Assembly (NCBI GenBank): GCA_963640685.1
Contig: CAVIAA010000021.1
Location: forward strand, 1-38,497
Direction: 5' to 3'
Origin: SFEL01 sp963640685
Lineage (GTDB): Bacteria; Bacillota; Clostridia; Christensenellales; CAG-138
Length of the DNA: 38,497 bases
In this document: positions 24,925 through 33,199 of the stretch, piece by piece
Numbering within the stretch: the stretch's first letter is position 1
How the letters are laid out: each line of letters opens with the position of its first letter
Made by a program: the position numbers and the translations under genes
Notes under the pieces: model-generated
Told to the model about the DNA's origin: nothing
Seen by the model: the letters and a program-made list of their open reading frames with translations, nothing else
Databases searched by the model: none

Positions 24925-26268
24925 ATGGCAAAGACCAAGGGCAGCGTGTTCTTCTGCGGCGAGTGCGGCTACGAAAGCACAAAGTGGCTGGGCAAGTGCC
25001 CCGCCTGCGGCAGCTGGAACACGATGGTTGAGCAAAAGAAGGTGTCCTCCGCCCCCTCGTCAATTAACAGCCTCACCTATGCCCATGCCATACCGCTGGC
25101 GGATGTTGCGGTTGCGGATGCCGGCAGGGTATCCTCCGGCATAGGCGAGCTCGACCGGGTGCTGGGCGGCGGAATAGTTCCGGGCAGCGTCATACTCTTG
25201 GGCGGCGACCCGGGCATAGGCAAATCCACCCTGCTCATGCAGACTGCGGCAGAGCTCACCAAGCTCGGAGCCGTGCTGTACGTCACGGGCGAGGAATCCG
25301 CCGCCCAGCTAAAGCTGCGCGCCGAGCGGCTCGGCGTCGGCGGGGATATGCTCATACTCGCCGAAAACGACCTTGCCGCCATAGAGGGCGAGGTGGACCG
25401 CATAAAGCCCGCCTGCGTCATGATAGACAGCATACAGACCATGAACTCTGCGGACTGCTCCGGCGCAAACGGCAGCATATCGCAGATACGCGAGGCGACC
25501 TCGCTGCTGACCCGCATGGCAAAGCGAACCGGCGCCGCAACCTTCATCGTCGGCCACGTTACCAAGGACGGGGCGATAGCGGGTCCGCGCATGCTGGAGC
25601 ACATGGTGGATACCGTGCTTTACTTTGAAGGGGACAGGCAGGATTCCTTCCGCCTGCTCCGCTCGGTCAAAAACCGCTTCGGCAGCACGGACGAGATAGG
25701 CGTATTTGAAATGCGCTCCGGCGGAATGGCGGAGATATCCGACCCGTCCACGCTGTTCATAACCGGCGCAGACCTGCCCGGCTGTGCCGTTACCTGCGTA
25801 ATGGAGGGCACCCGCCCAATGCTGGTTGAGGTTCAGGCGTTGCTCTCCCCCTCCCCCTTTTCCAACCCGCGGCGTATGGCTGCGGGGCTGGATAACAGCC
25901 GCCTCGTGCTGCTGCTTGCGGTGCTTGAGAGAAAGGCTGGGCTTCGGCTGTCGGATAAAGACGTTTACGCAAACGTCGTGGGCGGAATAAGGCTGTTTGA
26001 GCGGGCGGGCGACCTTGCTGCGGCAATGTGCGTTGCAAGCGCCGCCGTGGATATACCGCTGCCGAAGAGGACCGCCGTGCTTGGCGAGCTGTCGCTCACG
26101 GGCGAGGTTCGCCCCGTAAACAGGCTGGATAAGCGCATTCAGGAATGTGCGCGGCTGGGGTATACCCATATCATCGCTCCAAACAGCGATTCCCTGCCGA
26201 AAATCGACGGCGTGAGCTATACGAGGGCAAGGAATATCCGCGAGGCGCTGAGCATATTGGGCATTTAG
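24925..26268 (+). CDS. radA: DNA repair protein RadA
   Basis: 447 residues, full length. N-terminal C4 zinc finger (Cys11, 14, 25, 28), RecA-like ATPase with Walker A GDPGIGKS (94-101), the RadA-specific KNRFG motif at 249-253, and a C-terminal Lon-protease-like domain (about 270-447) with SPSPFSNPRRMAAGLDNSRL. RadA is a hexameric branch-migration helicase acting in recombination repair. Ribosome binding site AAAGGAGA. Core chromosomal gene, followed directly by a tRNA gene, showing the window up to here is chromosome. Confidence 0.97.
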   Translation: MAKTKGSVFFCGECGYESTKWLGKCPACGSWNTMVEQKKVSSAPSSINSLTYAHAIPLADVAVADAGRVSSGIGELDRVLGGGIVPGSVILLGGDPGIGKSTLLMQTAAELTKLGAVLYVTGEESAAQLKLRAERLGVGGDMLILAENDLAAIEGEVDRIKPACVMIDSIQTMNSADCSGANGSISQIREATSLLTRMAKRTGAATFIVGHVTKDGAIAGPRMLEHMVDTVLYFEGDRQDSFRLLRSVKNRFGSTDEIGVFEMRSGGMAEISDPSTLFITGADLPGCAVTCVMEGTRPMLVEVQALLSPSPFSNPRRMAAGLDNSRLVLLLAVLERKAGLRLSDKDVYANVVGGIRLFERAGDLAAAMCVASAAVDIPLPKRTAVLGELSLTGEVRPVNRLDKRIQECARLGYTHIIAPNSDSLPKIDGVSYTRARNIREALSILGI

Positions 26269-26270
26269 GG

Positions 26271-26299
26271 TTGAATTATTCCGTCAAAGATGGTATTAT
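26271..26299 (+). promoter_or_regulatory. Promoter of the tRNA-Arg gene
   Basis: TTGAAT (26271-26276), 17-base spacer ending TGG, TATTAT (26294-26299), an extended -10. The mature tRNA begins ten bases later. Confidence 0.75.
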
Positions 26300-26309
26300 G
26301 ATCGGGTAG

Positions 26310-26386
26310 GCGCCCGTAGCTCACTTGGATAGAGCGTATGCCTCCGGAGCATAAGGCAGCGCGTTCGAATCGCGCCGGGCGCGCCA
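26310..26386 (+). tRNA. tRNA-Arg (anticodon CCG)
   Basis: 77-base cloverleaf with encoded CCA. Acceptor stem GCGCCCG/CGGGCGC, anticodon stem TATGC/GCATA with loop CTCCGGA (anticodon CCG at 26344-26346, reads CGG), variable loop of five bases, T stem GCGCG/CGCGC with loop TTCGAAT. The mobile-gene island starts just behind it; the 3' end of tRNA genes is a common integration site, but I saw no repeat of it elsewhere in the window. Confidence 0.96.
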
Positions 26387-26415
26387 TTATTTCCGCTCAG
26401 TTTATATGCTGGAAC

Positions 26416-26444
26416 AAAAAAGCCCAGATTCTCCGGGCTTTTTT
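26416..26444. terminator. Bidirectional terminator between tRNA-Arg and the EcsC-like gene
   Basis: AAAAAAGCCC and GGGCTTTTTT flank a nine-base loop. The T run on the plus strand serves the tRNA, the one on the minus strand serves the EcsC-like gene. Confidence 0.8.
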
Positions 26445-26445
26445 G

Positions 26446-27101
26446 TTATATAATCTCCATGGTTTCTTTGTCTGATATTTCTAAAAATGTGGCTTTGGCT
26501 TTAGCAGCCATGGCCGTGGTTCCCACAAAGTCGAAGCTAGCGCCGATGAATCCCCAAACAAGCGGTATCGTTTTTCCAAGATTGATTATACCCTTTTCAC
26601 CGAATTTGGTTACAAAGCTCTGCATGGTGATGCGGTTGATTTTTTTAATAACTTCTCCGGGTATTTTCTTGACTGCGCTTATCGCTAGTTTTTCCCCGGC
26701 TTTGATGCCGGCCTCTTTAAAGATTTTTGCTAATTCGGCTCCAGTAAAGCATATGTAAGCGAGAGATTGTACTACGTCATCGGTTGGATCGCAGCCTGAT
26801 ATTATCGCGATAGTCGCGATCATTCTAAGCTGCACATACCAGACAGTAGCGATATTTGCCGGAATAGCAACCGGCAGAGTAATGATGCCGCCAAGGCTGG
26901 TAAGGAAGCCGGAGGTCGTGCATTTGGCTACTTGCCATTTGAGAGAATTATCAATGGCCGATTCTTTGGTTGGATACTTTGCCATGTATTCTTTGGGAAG
27001 CTCATAGCAGGTCTTAGTTTGGGAATACCCTTTAAGGCAGCGTTATAGCAGCTGTTTAATACATCGGATAAGCTTTCAGATGTCACCAGCTTATTCTCCA
27101 T
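26446..27101 (-). pseudogene. EcsC-family protein gene, frameshifted near its 5' end
   Basis: The frame from 26985 gives 179 residues of EcsC-family sequence (IDNSLKWQVAKCTTSGFLTSLGG, then TLPVAIPANIATVWYVQLRMI, and the C-terminal KFGEKGIINLGKTIPLV). The missing N-terminus lies upstream in another frame: from the ATG at 27101 it reads MENKLVTSESLSDVLNS, then CYNAALKGIPK. The two frames join cleanly if one A is restored to the AAA run at 27018-27020. This gives PKTKTCYELPKEYMAKYP. So the gene has lost a base, or the sequence has an error there. EcsC proteins are membrane-associated with unclear function. A product starting at the internal ATG 26985 has no good ribosome binding site. Confidence 0.75.
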
Positions 27102-27259
27102 TCTTGTATTTATGTTTGGAATCTAACATATTTCTGTGAAAATAGCAATAGAAAGAGACTTTATGCCGATTTCACTGGAAAAACCTGCCCCATTGAAGGC
27201 AACCCTTTTTACCGCTTTTCCAGAATCTCAACCATTCTCTGACCGAAAAATGGGAATAA

Positions 27260-27300
27260 TGTCGAAAAAGTTGACCGATGGGCAATTAGTGCAGTAGATT
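27260..27300 (+). promoter_or_regulatory. Promoter with upstream 0A box for the Spo0A-C-domain gene
   Basis: Perfect 0A-box core TGTCGAA at 27260-27266, four bases before a -35 TTGACC (27271-27276), 18-base spacer and TAGATT (27295-27300). Placement directly upstream of -35 resembles activator sites. The adjacent gene encodes a Spo0A-type DNA-binding domain, suggesting autoregulation. Confidence 0.6.
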
Positions 27301-27330
27301 AGCCTTAAAACAGCACAGGAGGAAAAAGTT

Positions 27331-27681
27331 ATGTATGAAAAGAAGAACGCCGCAAACATGCTAAGAGCCGTCGGGATGCACCCAAAATACAAGGGTTACG
27401 CCTACCTCCTGTGTATACTGGAAACGACCGGCTCGGAGCCGGAGCGGCTTTATCGCGGGGCGGCAGAGGCATATGAAAGGGTGGCGAACAAATTCGGCAC
27501 ACGGCAGGGGGCAGTCGAGCGTTGTATGCGTTTTGCAATAAGGCGCACATGGGAAAACGGCAACATAAAAGCCCTCAGAGAGCTTTTCGGCGCATACGAC
27601 ACCGATTACGTTCCGACCATAAGCGAGTTCATGGCGGTGCTCACCGAGGGCATATGCTGCGGAAGAGAGGGCGGAGAATAG
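27331..27681 (+). CDS. Orphan Spo0A C-terminal DNA-binding domain protein
   Basis: 116 residues that align over nearly the whole length with the C-terminal effector domain of Spo0A, the master regulator of sporulation; the phospho-receiver domain is absent. Seen: LRAVGMHPKYKGYAYLL, then the recognition region FGTRQGAVERCMRFAIRRTWENGN matching Spo0A [24 protein letters not shown] in order, LFG, and PTISEFMAVL (Spo0A PTNSEFIA). Glu and Arg of the VER motif and the next Arg, which touch DNA in Spo0A, are kept; the Ser-Arg before them is Gly-Ala. Ribosome binding site AGGAGG at 27317-27322. Likely a constitutive DNA-binding competitor or accessory regulator of 0A boxes, linked to the island. Confidence 0.85.
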   Translation: MYEKKNAANMLRAVGMHPKYKGYAYLLCILETTGSEPERLYRGAAEAYERVANKFGTRQGAVERCMRFAIRRTWENGNIKALRELFGAYDTDYVPTISEFMAVLTEGICCGREGGE

Positions 27682-27998
27682 CTTCCGGCGCTGAGGTCGC
27701 CAAGACGTTTTTTACCGCATTATCTGTGATACCTTGTGATGTTGCCCATCATCAAAAAAAACAGAAAAATGGGGGAATTGTTTGTAATGCCGTATCATTG
27801 CATACCACTACATAAACTGTTGTTTCAAACTAGGCGATTAGCAAAATCTTAGCAGAAGCAACGTGGAATGATGGCATCAAGACAATAACCACAAGGCGGG
27901 ACACGCCTTACACTTGGATTATACCATATACTGCGGACTGTAAAAAGGGAGATGTGATGAGCATTTCCCTTTTTTCTATCGGATGGGAGATATGTGCT
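27682..27998. other. Intergenic region with two hairpins
   Basis: No gene recognised. AAGGCG/CGCCTT (27893-27898 and 27904-27909) closes on GGACA. A terminator-like hairpin AAAAAGGGA/TCCCTTTTT (27942-27950 and 27966-27974) followed by T lies just before the next gene and overlaps earlier possible starts (GTG 27954), so the next gene more likely begins at 27999; it could also act as an attenuator. Confidence 0.5.
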
Positions 27999-28916
27999 AT
28001 GAAATGCCTCTTTACCTACAAGTGGGTCAAGCTGCCGCGCGCCCACATACCTACAGGCAAGGGGTTAATGGGTTCATTCCTCCGGCTTGCTTCCCGTGCA
28101 GCGTTCCGTCCAGGCAAAGCCCGGTACTGTGGTTACACAAACGATGTCAACGCTGGCTCTTGGGTCGGCGGCATCGTAGGACTGAAAAGCATACTCGGCG
28201 TCAAGGATCGCAAGCAGGTGCTCAACGTCATGGAGCGGCTTGTGGAGATGGGCTTCATCACCTGCTCGCTCAACACACAAACGAAGAAGCTCACCTATAC
28301 CATCAACGACTGGATCATGGAATGTAGCGGCAATACCTGTCCCACTGGCGCCATCTACACCACCGAAGGCTACGGCTTCCTTTGCATTCCGCGAGACGTC
28401 ACAGAAAGGCTTGTCCGACAGGGATACCGCTTTGGCGAATCTGACGCATGGCTTGACCTCTGGTGCCACACTGTATGGGGAGACCGTTATAACGCATTCT
28501 CAAGATTGGCGCCAACCGTTCAAATTATGCGCGGTAAACCGATACTCACGCTTGAAAGCCTTGGCGCACGCTGGGGTTGGGAGAAAACCAAAGTCTGGCG
28601 CTTCCTTAAAAAGTATGCGGATACCTTTTCGCTTTATAAGCTCCCCGGCTCCTATGGCTGCCTCATATTCAACCATCTCTATCCGGCGGACGTTGGCCCG
28701 GTGGAAACCCCAACCGACGCCGTCATAATGCGTGTTTTGAACGAAATACGTTTTATGGGGCAAAAAACGCATTACTCAAGCTCTGACCATGAGCGAATCA
28801 ACCTGTATACGCTCTGGTTCAGCAATAGGATCGAGCTTGGCAACCTCAACGATGGGTGTCCCTCTCAAAGTCACCCGGCTGTTGATCGTGTTGCAGTTTT
28901 TACCCCATCAGGATGA
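27999..28916 (+). pseudogene. Conjugative-element conserved protein, 3' end lost
   Basis: From the ATG at 27999 (GGGAGA nine bases upstream) it gives about 305 residues. Residues 1 to about 275 match a protein family common in integrative elements of gut Firmicutes, with YKWVKLPRAHIPTGKGLMG, AGSWVGGIVGLKSILGVKDR, YGFLCIPRDVTERL and LGARWGWEKTKVWRFLKKY; function unknown, the WGWEKTKVWRF segment hints at a winged helix. After TLWFSNRIE (about 28830) the sequence leaves the family and soon stops. The next 3'-strand homology is to another gene, so a deletion joined two broken genes here. Confidence 0.7.
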
Positions 28917-29616
28917 GATTCACGGCTCTATTTTGGAGCAAGTGGATAAGGCTCTGGATGTCATTTATTTGAAGTATATGCGGGCCAAAATCCGTTACGA
29001 GGGAGTGCAGCGCATTGAACGGTACTTTGTGCCGGAGGCGGCACTGCGAGAGGCACTACTGAACGCGATCTGTCATAAACAGTATCAGTCCGGGATACCG
29101 ATACAAATCAGCGTATATGAAGATCGGCTTTATGTGGCAAACATCGGGAGCCTGCCGGAAGATTGGACATTGGAAAATCTGATGCAGAAGCACGCTTCCA
29201 AGCCCTATAATCCGAATATTGCGCATGTGTTTTACCTTGCTGGCTTCATTGAAAGCTGGGGACGCGGAGTCGAAAAGATTTGTCACGCACTAAAAGCGGA
29301 CAATCTCCCACTTCCGGAATATACCATTCACCCCTGCGACATTATGATTAAATTCACAGCCCCAGAAGATCGGGTCGTCCGACTGAACAAGCAATTTACA
29401 GATAACTTATCTGATAACTTTTCTGATAAGCTGACGGACAAGGAACAGAAAACGATTGAACTCCTGCTGGAAGATCCGGGATATACTGCATCACAGCTTG
29501 CCGAAAAGCTGCGTGTCAGCAGGGTTTCCGTAACAAAGTATCTGAAAGCACTAAAGGAAAAGGGGGTTATTGAACGTATCGGCTCAGACCGCAGTGGGTA
29601 CTGGAAGATAAATTAG
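28852..29616 (+). pseudogene. AlbA/ATP-binding transcriptional regulator, 5' half lost
   Basis: Family sequence begins at about 28900 (HQDEIHGSILEQVDKALDVIYLKYM) and runs to 29616. It covers the HATPase_c_4-type domain (AALREALLNAICHKQYQSG, NPNIAHVFYLAGFIESWGRGVEK) and a C-terminal winged helix (TASQLAEKLRVSRVSVTKYL, then GVIERIGSDRSGYW). Full-length relatives have about 450-500 residues with an N-terminal AlbA_2 DNA-binding domain, missing here. No ribosome binding site fits a start. A linker with DNLSDNFSDKLTDKEQ is a short degenerate repeat. Overlaps the tail of the preceding broken gene in another frame. Confidence 0.7.
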
Positions 29617-29624
29617 CGCAGAAG

Positions 29625-29663
29625 CGCCCTCACAGCAAGACTTTACCGGTTGCTGTGAGGGCG
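29625..29663 (+). terminator. Hairpin after the AlbA-type fragment
   Basis: Perfect 14-base stem, CGCCCTCACAGCAA and TTGCTGTGAGGGCG, with an 11-base loop, then TTCTTCATT. It lies between converging genes. Confidence 0.65.
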
Positions 29664-29675
29664 TTCTTCATTGTA

Positions 29676-30026
29676 TCATGTGTATACCAGCTCATGCAGG
29701 ATGATTTCCTCCGCACGGCTATGGATGGAGTTGCGACGGCGCACCCATTCCATCTGGTCGGCGGCCTTGAGTGCTTCGGTCACACCCTCCTGCTGCATCA
29801 TGGCGGTTTCGATGATCTCCAGACGCTCACGACAGGCTGTGTCTATTTCCTCCAGATGGGGGAACAGCTTTTCCGTAAGAACAAGCTGATTGTAGAGACC
29901 GGGGCGATGCTCCTTCAGGTATGTATGGTGCATCCGGCCATACTTGCCGATGTGGTATTCCTTCGTGTCCGACAGGACAAGGTCCGGAACGTAGTAGTCG
30001 CCGCATTTTGTATAGGTCAGTTCCAT
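29676..30026 (-). CDS. tnpV: TnpV-family transposon-encoded protein
   Basis: 116 residues closely resembling TnpV, a small protein carried by Tn4451-like and many conjugative elements of Clostridia; function not established. Seen: YTKCGDYYVPDL, the block GKYGRMHHTYLKEHRPGLYNQL, LFPHLEEIDTACRERLE, and the C-terminal QMEWVRRRNSIHSRAEEIIL. Ribosome binding site AAAGGAG upstream. Its start overlaps the end of a 55-residue gene by ten bases, so the two form a unit. No serine recombinase (TnpX) lies next to it in the window. Confidence 0.88.
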   Translation of the reverse strand: MELTYTKCGDYYVPDLVLSDTKEYHIGKYGRMHHTYLKEHRPGLYNQLVLTEKLFPHLEEIDTACRERLEIIETAMMQQEGVTEALKAADQMEWVRRRNSIHSRAEEIILHELVYT

Positions 30027-30184
30027 ATAAGCAGGCTCCTTTCGTGCGAATGATAGCGGATAGGGACAGTCAGGGTCAGGGGCATTCCTCCCTTCGTCAT
30101 GACCGTCTTTTCATTCGCCACAAATGAGCCGCAGTCATGATGTAGTTTTCGGTGGTGTAACCCACCCTTTATAAAGTACATCAT
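30017..30184 (-). CDS. 55-residue hypothetical protein before tnpV
   Basis: Begins at MMYFIKGGLHHRKLHHDC with a near-perfect ribosome binding site GGGAGGA six bases upstream (30191-30197), and ends in HSHERSLLIWN ten bases into tnpV. Rich in His, Lys and Gly, no membrane helix. The strong binding site and the overlap with tnpV make it a real gene more likely than not; no family recognised. Confidence 0.55.
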   Translation of the reverse strand: MMYFIKGGLHHRKLHHDCGSFVANEKTVMTKGGMPLTLTVPIRYHSHERSLLIWN

Positions 30185-30256
30185 GGCAGTTCCTCCCAGA
30201 TGATCGGGACACGATTGGTTTTTCGCATTAAGTAAACCCCATATACCTTTATGTTC

Positions 30257-30285
30257 ACGACCCGTGCTTTTGCACAGGTCGTTTT
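30257..30285 (+). terminator. Hairpin with TTTT loop and T tail
   Basis: ACGACC and GGTCGT pair, one C/A mismatch, then GTGC/GCAC around TTTT, followed by TTTC. Possibly the remains of a terminator from a neighbouring lost gene. Confidence 0.55.
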
Positions 30286-30295
30286 CTATGCGCCC

Positions 30296-30316
30296 AAGCC
30301 CGGCTAAACCGGGCTT
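30296..30316 (+). terminator. Second hairpin before the adhesin-like gene
   Basis: AAGCCCGG (30296-30303), loop CTAAA, CCGGGCTT (30309-30316), followed by ATTTATTT. It lies 31 bases before the start codon of the adhesin-like gene and may end upstream transcription. Confidence 0.5.
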
Positions 30317-30347
30317 ATTTATTTCAGTAATCAAGGAGGAATCTCAC

Positions 30348-31829
30348 ATGAAACTCATTCGCAAACGTATCCTGCCGCTGCTTCTCATGGCGCTGCTGCT
30401 CATCGCGGCGCTACCCATGCAGGCGCTGGCCGCAGAAGGCGACGTAGGCTGGACACAGTACGGCCGCACAGGTCATGCCACGGCAAGCGGCGATACCGTC
30501 AGTTTTTCCGGGCATCCTACCGATCCGTTTACCACCCTTCTGTTCCGCCCTGCGCAGGACGGCGATTACCGCACCTTTACGTTCCACCTGACCGAAGGCA
30601 ATACCGACTGGCATACTCTCAAGGGCAGCGGCTTCGTGTTCAACGCTGTCACGGACGGGAACACGCTCAATGGGTATGCCGTGCTGTTCGGACAGAGCAA
30701 TGTAGGCTATTACAAGCTCGCCAACGTCAGCATGGCCGCGCTCGCCTCCACCCAGTTCACCGGGCTTTCAGGCGTGACGCTCATCCAGCAGGAGGCCAAG
30801 CCCGCATACTCGGCAGGCACAACCTGGTACCTGAAATTACAGGTCAGTCCCGGCTCACTGTCGTTCTATAAGTACGATGATGCCGGCTTCTCAAGCGGCC
30901 AGACGGCGATTTTCAGCAACGTGGCCATCGACGACTCCGTTGGCAGCGGCTACGGCCCATTCGGCAGTTTCATAAGCCATAACTGCTCGGTGATATCGAC
31001 CTCCAGCTTCGAGTATTTCACGCTGAAGATCAGCCCGAACACCGCGCCCGCTATCACCGCGCCCGATGTGGTCATGAACCGCGGCGGAGCGTTCGACCCC
31101 GAGGCCAACGTCAGTGCAGCCGACGCCGAGGACGGAGACCTCAGCGGCAAGGTGCAGATCACATTCAACAACGTAAATGCCGATGTTCCCGGCGTATATC
31201 AGGTCGTGTACTCCGTCGCCGACATCCTTGGCCTTACCGGCACGCACACCCGCACTGTCACCGTGCGTGCGGATGTGGAGCTGGTGGCAGTCGACGCCGT
31301 TACCGGCGATCCGCTCTCGGGCGTGGGCTTCAGCCTCGACGATGAGAACCTGCCCGACACCTCCGCTGATGGCAAAACTGCCGCTGTGATTGACCCCGGT
31401 ACGCACGCTTGGGAGGTGGTTAAAGCACACCCCGACTACATTTCCCCCAAGGGCGAATCGGTTCTGATGGACGGCAGCAAATTCAGTACATGGCCCGCTC
31501 AGATCCGCATTCCCTTCGTGAAGAAGACCTACGATATGGCGCTTGCCGTACAGCTTATCAAGGTCAACGACACTCCTGTGACGGAGGGCATCACAGCCAA
31601 GTATGGCGATACCGTCGCCTATCAGCTTCGTATCACCAATAAAGGCAATCAAGCGGCAGTTCCGACTGTTGCCCTGAACGTTCCCACTGGGCTAACCGCA
31701 ACAGAGGCCACCGCAGCCAAGCTCCCCGAGGGCAAGCTTTCGCTGATCCAGCCCATTGAGCCCGGCGCGCATTTCCTCCAAGGATGGCAGCTCCATCTCC
31801 AAATCGGTAACAGCCTCAATAAATGCTAA
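30348..31829 (+). pseudogene. Secreted adhesin-like protein, 3' truncated
   Basis: 493 codons from the ATG at 30348, AAGGAGGA at 30333-30340. Signal peptide with LLLMALLLIAALPMQALA. Residues 30-230 look like a beta-sandwich (WTQYGRTGHATASGDTVSF...), 234-310 like a DUF5011 Ig-like domain (PAITAPDVVMNRGGAFDP, EDGDLSGKVQITF), 311-390 like a SpaA/Cna-type domain (VAVDAVTGDPLSGVGFSL) and 400-470 like a DUF11 repeat (YGDTVAYQLRITNKGNQAAV). After PIEPGAH the frame runs into unrelated sequence for 18 codons; no repeat region, LPXTG or membrane anchor is left. Junction at about 31770 with a minus-strand fragment. As found, it would be secreted and not anchored. Confidence 0.75.
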
Positions 31830-31979
31830 GCACTCACCGTGGTATCTGCGCCGTTCATCCTGCGCATGTTCAAGCCGCTTCAATTCTTCCAATAACAGCT
31901 TTACCTGCTCGGGAACCTCGCAGAAAACGTCCTGCCTATATAACACCGGATAGTAAATCCGGAGATTGATCACTATCAT
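31771..31979 (-). pseudogene. Sigma-factor-like N-terminal fragment
   Basis: From the ATG at 31979 (CGGAGGA six bases upstream) the first 45 codons read MIVINLRIYYPVLYRQDV, then FCEVPEQVKLLLEELKRLEH, resembling the start of ICE-borne sigma-70-like proteins (INLRDYYP.., EVPDEVA..). The expected AYYSLD block does not follow; the frame continues with LAFIEAVTDLEMELPSLEE and hits the broken adhesin gene near 31770. So only the first quarter remains. Confidence 0.4.
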
Positions 31980-32373
31980 ATGTTTCCTCCGTTTCAGTCG
32001 TGGGTGAAAAGGTTGCTGAAACGGGGCGGGAGGAGCCCGAATAGATATAAAAGGAGCATGCTTGGTTCTTATCGATACCATCATGCTCCGTTCGTGATAT
32101 TCAGTTGATGCTATTGGTTCTTCAAGCGGCTGTCTAATCTTACCCGTGTACGATACGGACTCGATTACCATCCTAAGAAACCCAACAGTAATTCCGGCAT
32201 TAACCAGTAAACTGTTGAGGTGGATAGAAAAGCATTAATATAGCAGTCCACAAAACACCTGCCATTCGCACATTTTTGATAATACACAGCAATGATCCTT
32301 GTTTGCCGTGTCTTAGCCCTTTAAGCAATAAGACGACTCGCCATACAGTAAATATCTGCTGCGACCCACGGGT
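31980..32373. other. Intergenic remnant with one hairpin
   Basis: No gene supported. GGAGCATG (32053-32060) and CATGCTCC (32082-32089) form a stem with a 21-base loop. An open frame on the minus strand continues upstream of the sigma-like fragment to 32171 but is composed of unlikely sequence. Probably decayed mobile DNA. Confidence 0.4.
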
Positions 32374-32484
32374 CTACTTCATTTTCACCATCCGGGTAAA
32401 CCTACCGACCACAATAAGCGCAGCAATAATGGCAATACCCGCAAAGGCCGGCGGTGCGCTTATCCGCCGTCGGCTTATGAACAC
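32374..32484 (-). CDS. Degenerate copy of the hydrophobic RFTRM peptide
   Basis: 36 codons from a GTG at 32484, two bases after the reconstructed VanZ stop (32487). The C-terminal 30 residues match those of the peptide at 33200-33304 at 21 positions, including AIIAALIVVGRFTRM and the final MK. The Trp-Trp start is replaced by ISRRRIS and two Pro sit in the helix, so it may be a decayed copy. No good ribosome binding site. Confidence 0.5.
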   Translation of the reverse strand: MFISRRRISAPPAFAGIAIIAALIVVGRFTRMVKMK

Positions 32485-32486
32485 GG

Positions 32487-33151
32487 CTATTCTCTCATTC
32501 GTTTTTTTATAAAACACGCGGCTGCTGTTTGGGCAAGGATGCCGAACCCTGCTCCGATAAAATCCAGTATAATATCATCAACATCAAAAACCCCGACGAT
32601 CAAAACCTGCTGCGCTGTCTCTATGCATACCAACGCAATCAGCAGCGCAAACAAAACGTATATCTTTTTTCGGGATGCACCTTAAATGACAATAAAAAGG
32701 AAAAGGGAGAAAGCAGCACTAGATTTCCGAATATTTCTATCAAATTTTTCCAATCGCCGTCTATTTGGAATCCCCTGATGGATTTTACTATTGACGAAAA
32801 AGGAATATAATTAGGCGTCAAGCCTGAATAGTCGTAATCGCGACGGTCTCCCCCGAAAAATACAAAGCCCAATATGGCGCAGTAAAGTATCACACCATAC
32901 CACCGGATCACATTCAGCATCAATTTCTTTTGTGATTGTTTTAATTCCGAAATAAAAGCGATATAGCTCAGCAGCAAAAGAGGAAGCATAATAAGCAATA
33001 CGAGCCTTAATATACCTCGATAATGGATAAAAGCCCCGCGATAATAGAATTCACGCATTACCCTCGGGGTTGTACCGATAATAATTGCGCACAGAAGCAC
33101 AGAAAAAAGTATTCTCAGGCGCGTTTTAGTGCCGGGCTTAATTGCGTTCAT
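32487..33151 (-). pseudogene. VanZ-family membrane protein gene, frameshifted in an A-run
   Basis: From the ATG at 33151 (AAGGAGG seven bases upstream) the frame gives 170 residues with four helices and the VanZ landmarks PNYIPFSSI and NLIEIFGNLVLLSPFSFLL, then stops just after HPEK. The expected remainder lies in the next frame: KIYVLFALLIALVCIETAQ, then QQVLIVGVFDVDDIILDFIG and GAGFGILAQ to the stop at 32487. Restoring one A to the A6 run (T6 at 32665-32670 on the plus strand) gives a full 220-residue VanZ protein. VanZ proteins lower sensitivity to teicoplanin and other lipoglycopeptides. Either a real mutation, a phase-variable tract, or a sequence error. Confidence 0.75.
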
Positions 33152-33199
33152 CTGTTATTCCTCCTTTTCGGGTTTTCGCTGCGGTTGCGGCGGGCCCGT

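Noticed and set aside
27017..27023. CCCAAAC in the EcsC-like frameshift as a programmed -1 slippery site
   Set aside because: The incoming frame reads CCC AAA, not C CCA AAC as a -1 heptamer needs, and no downstream pseudoknot was evident. A lost A is simpler.
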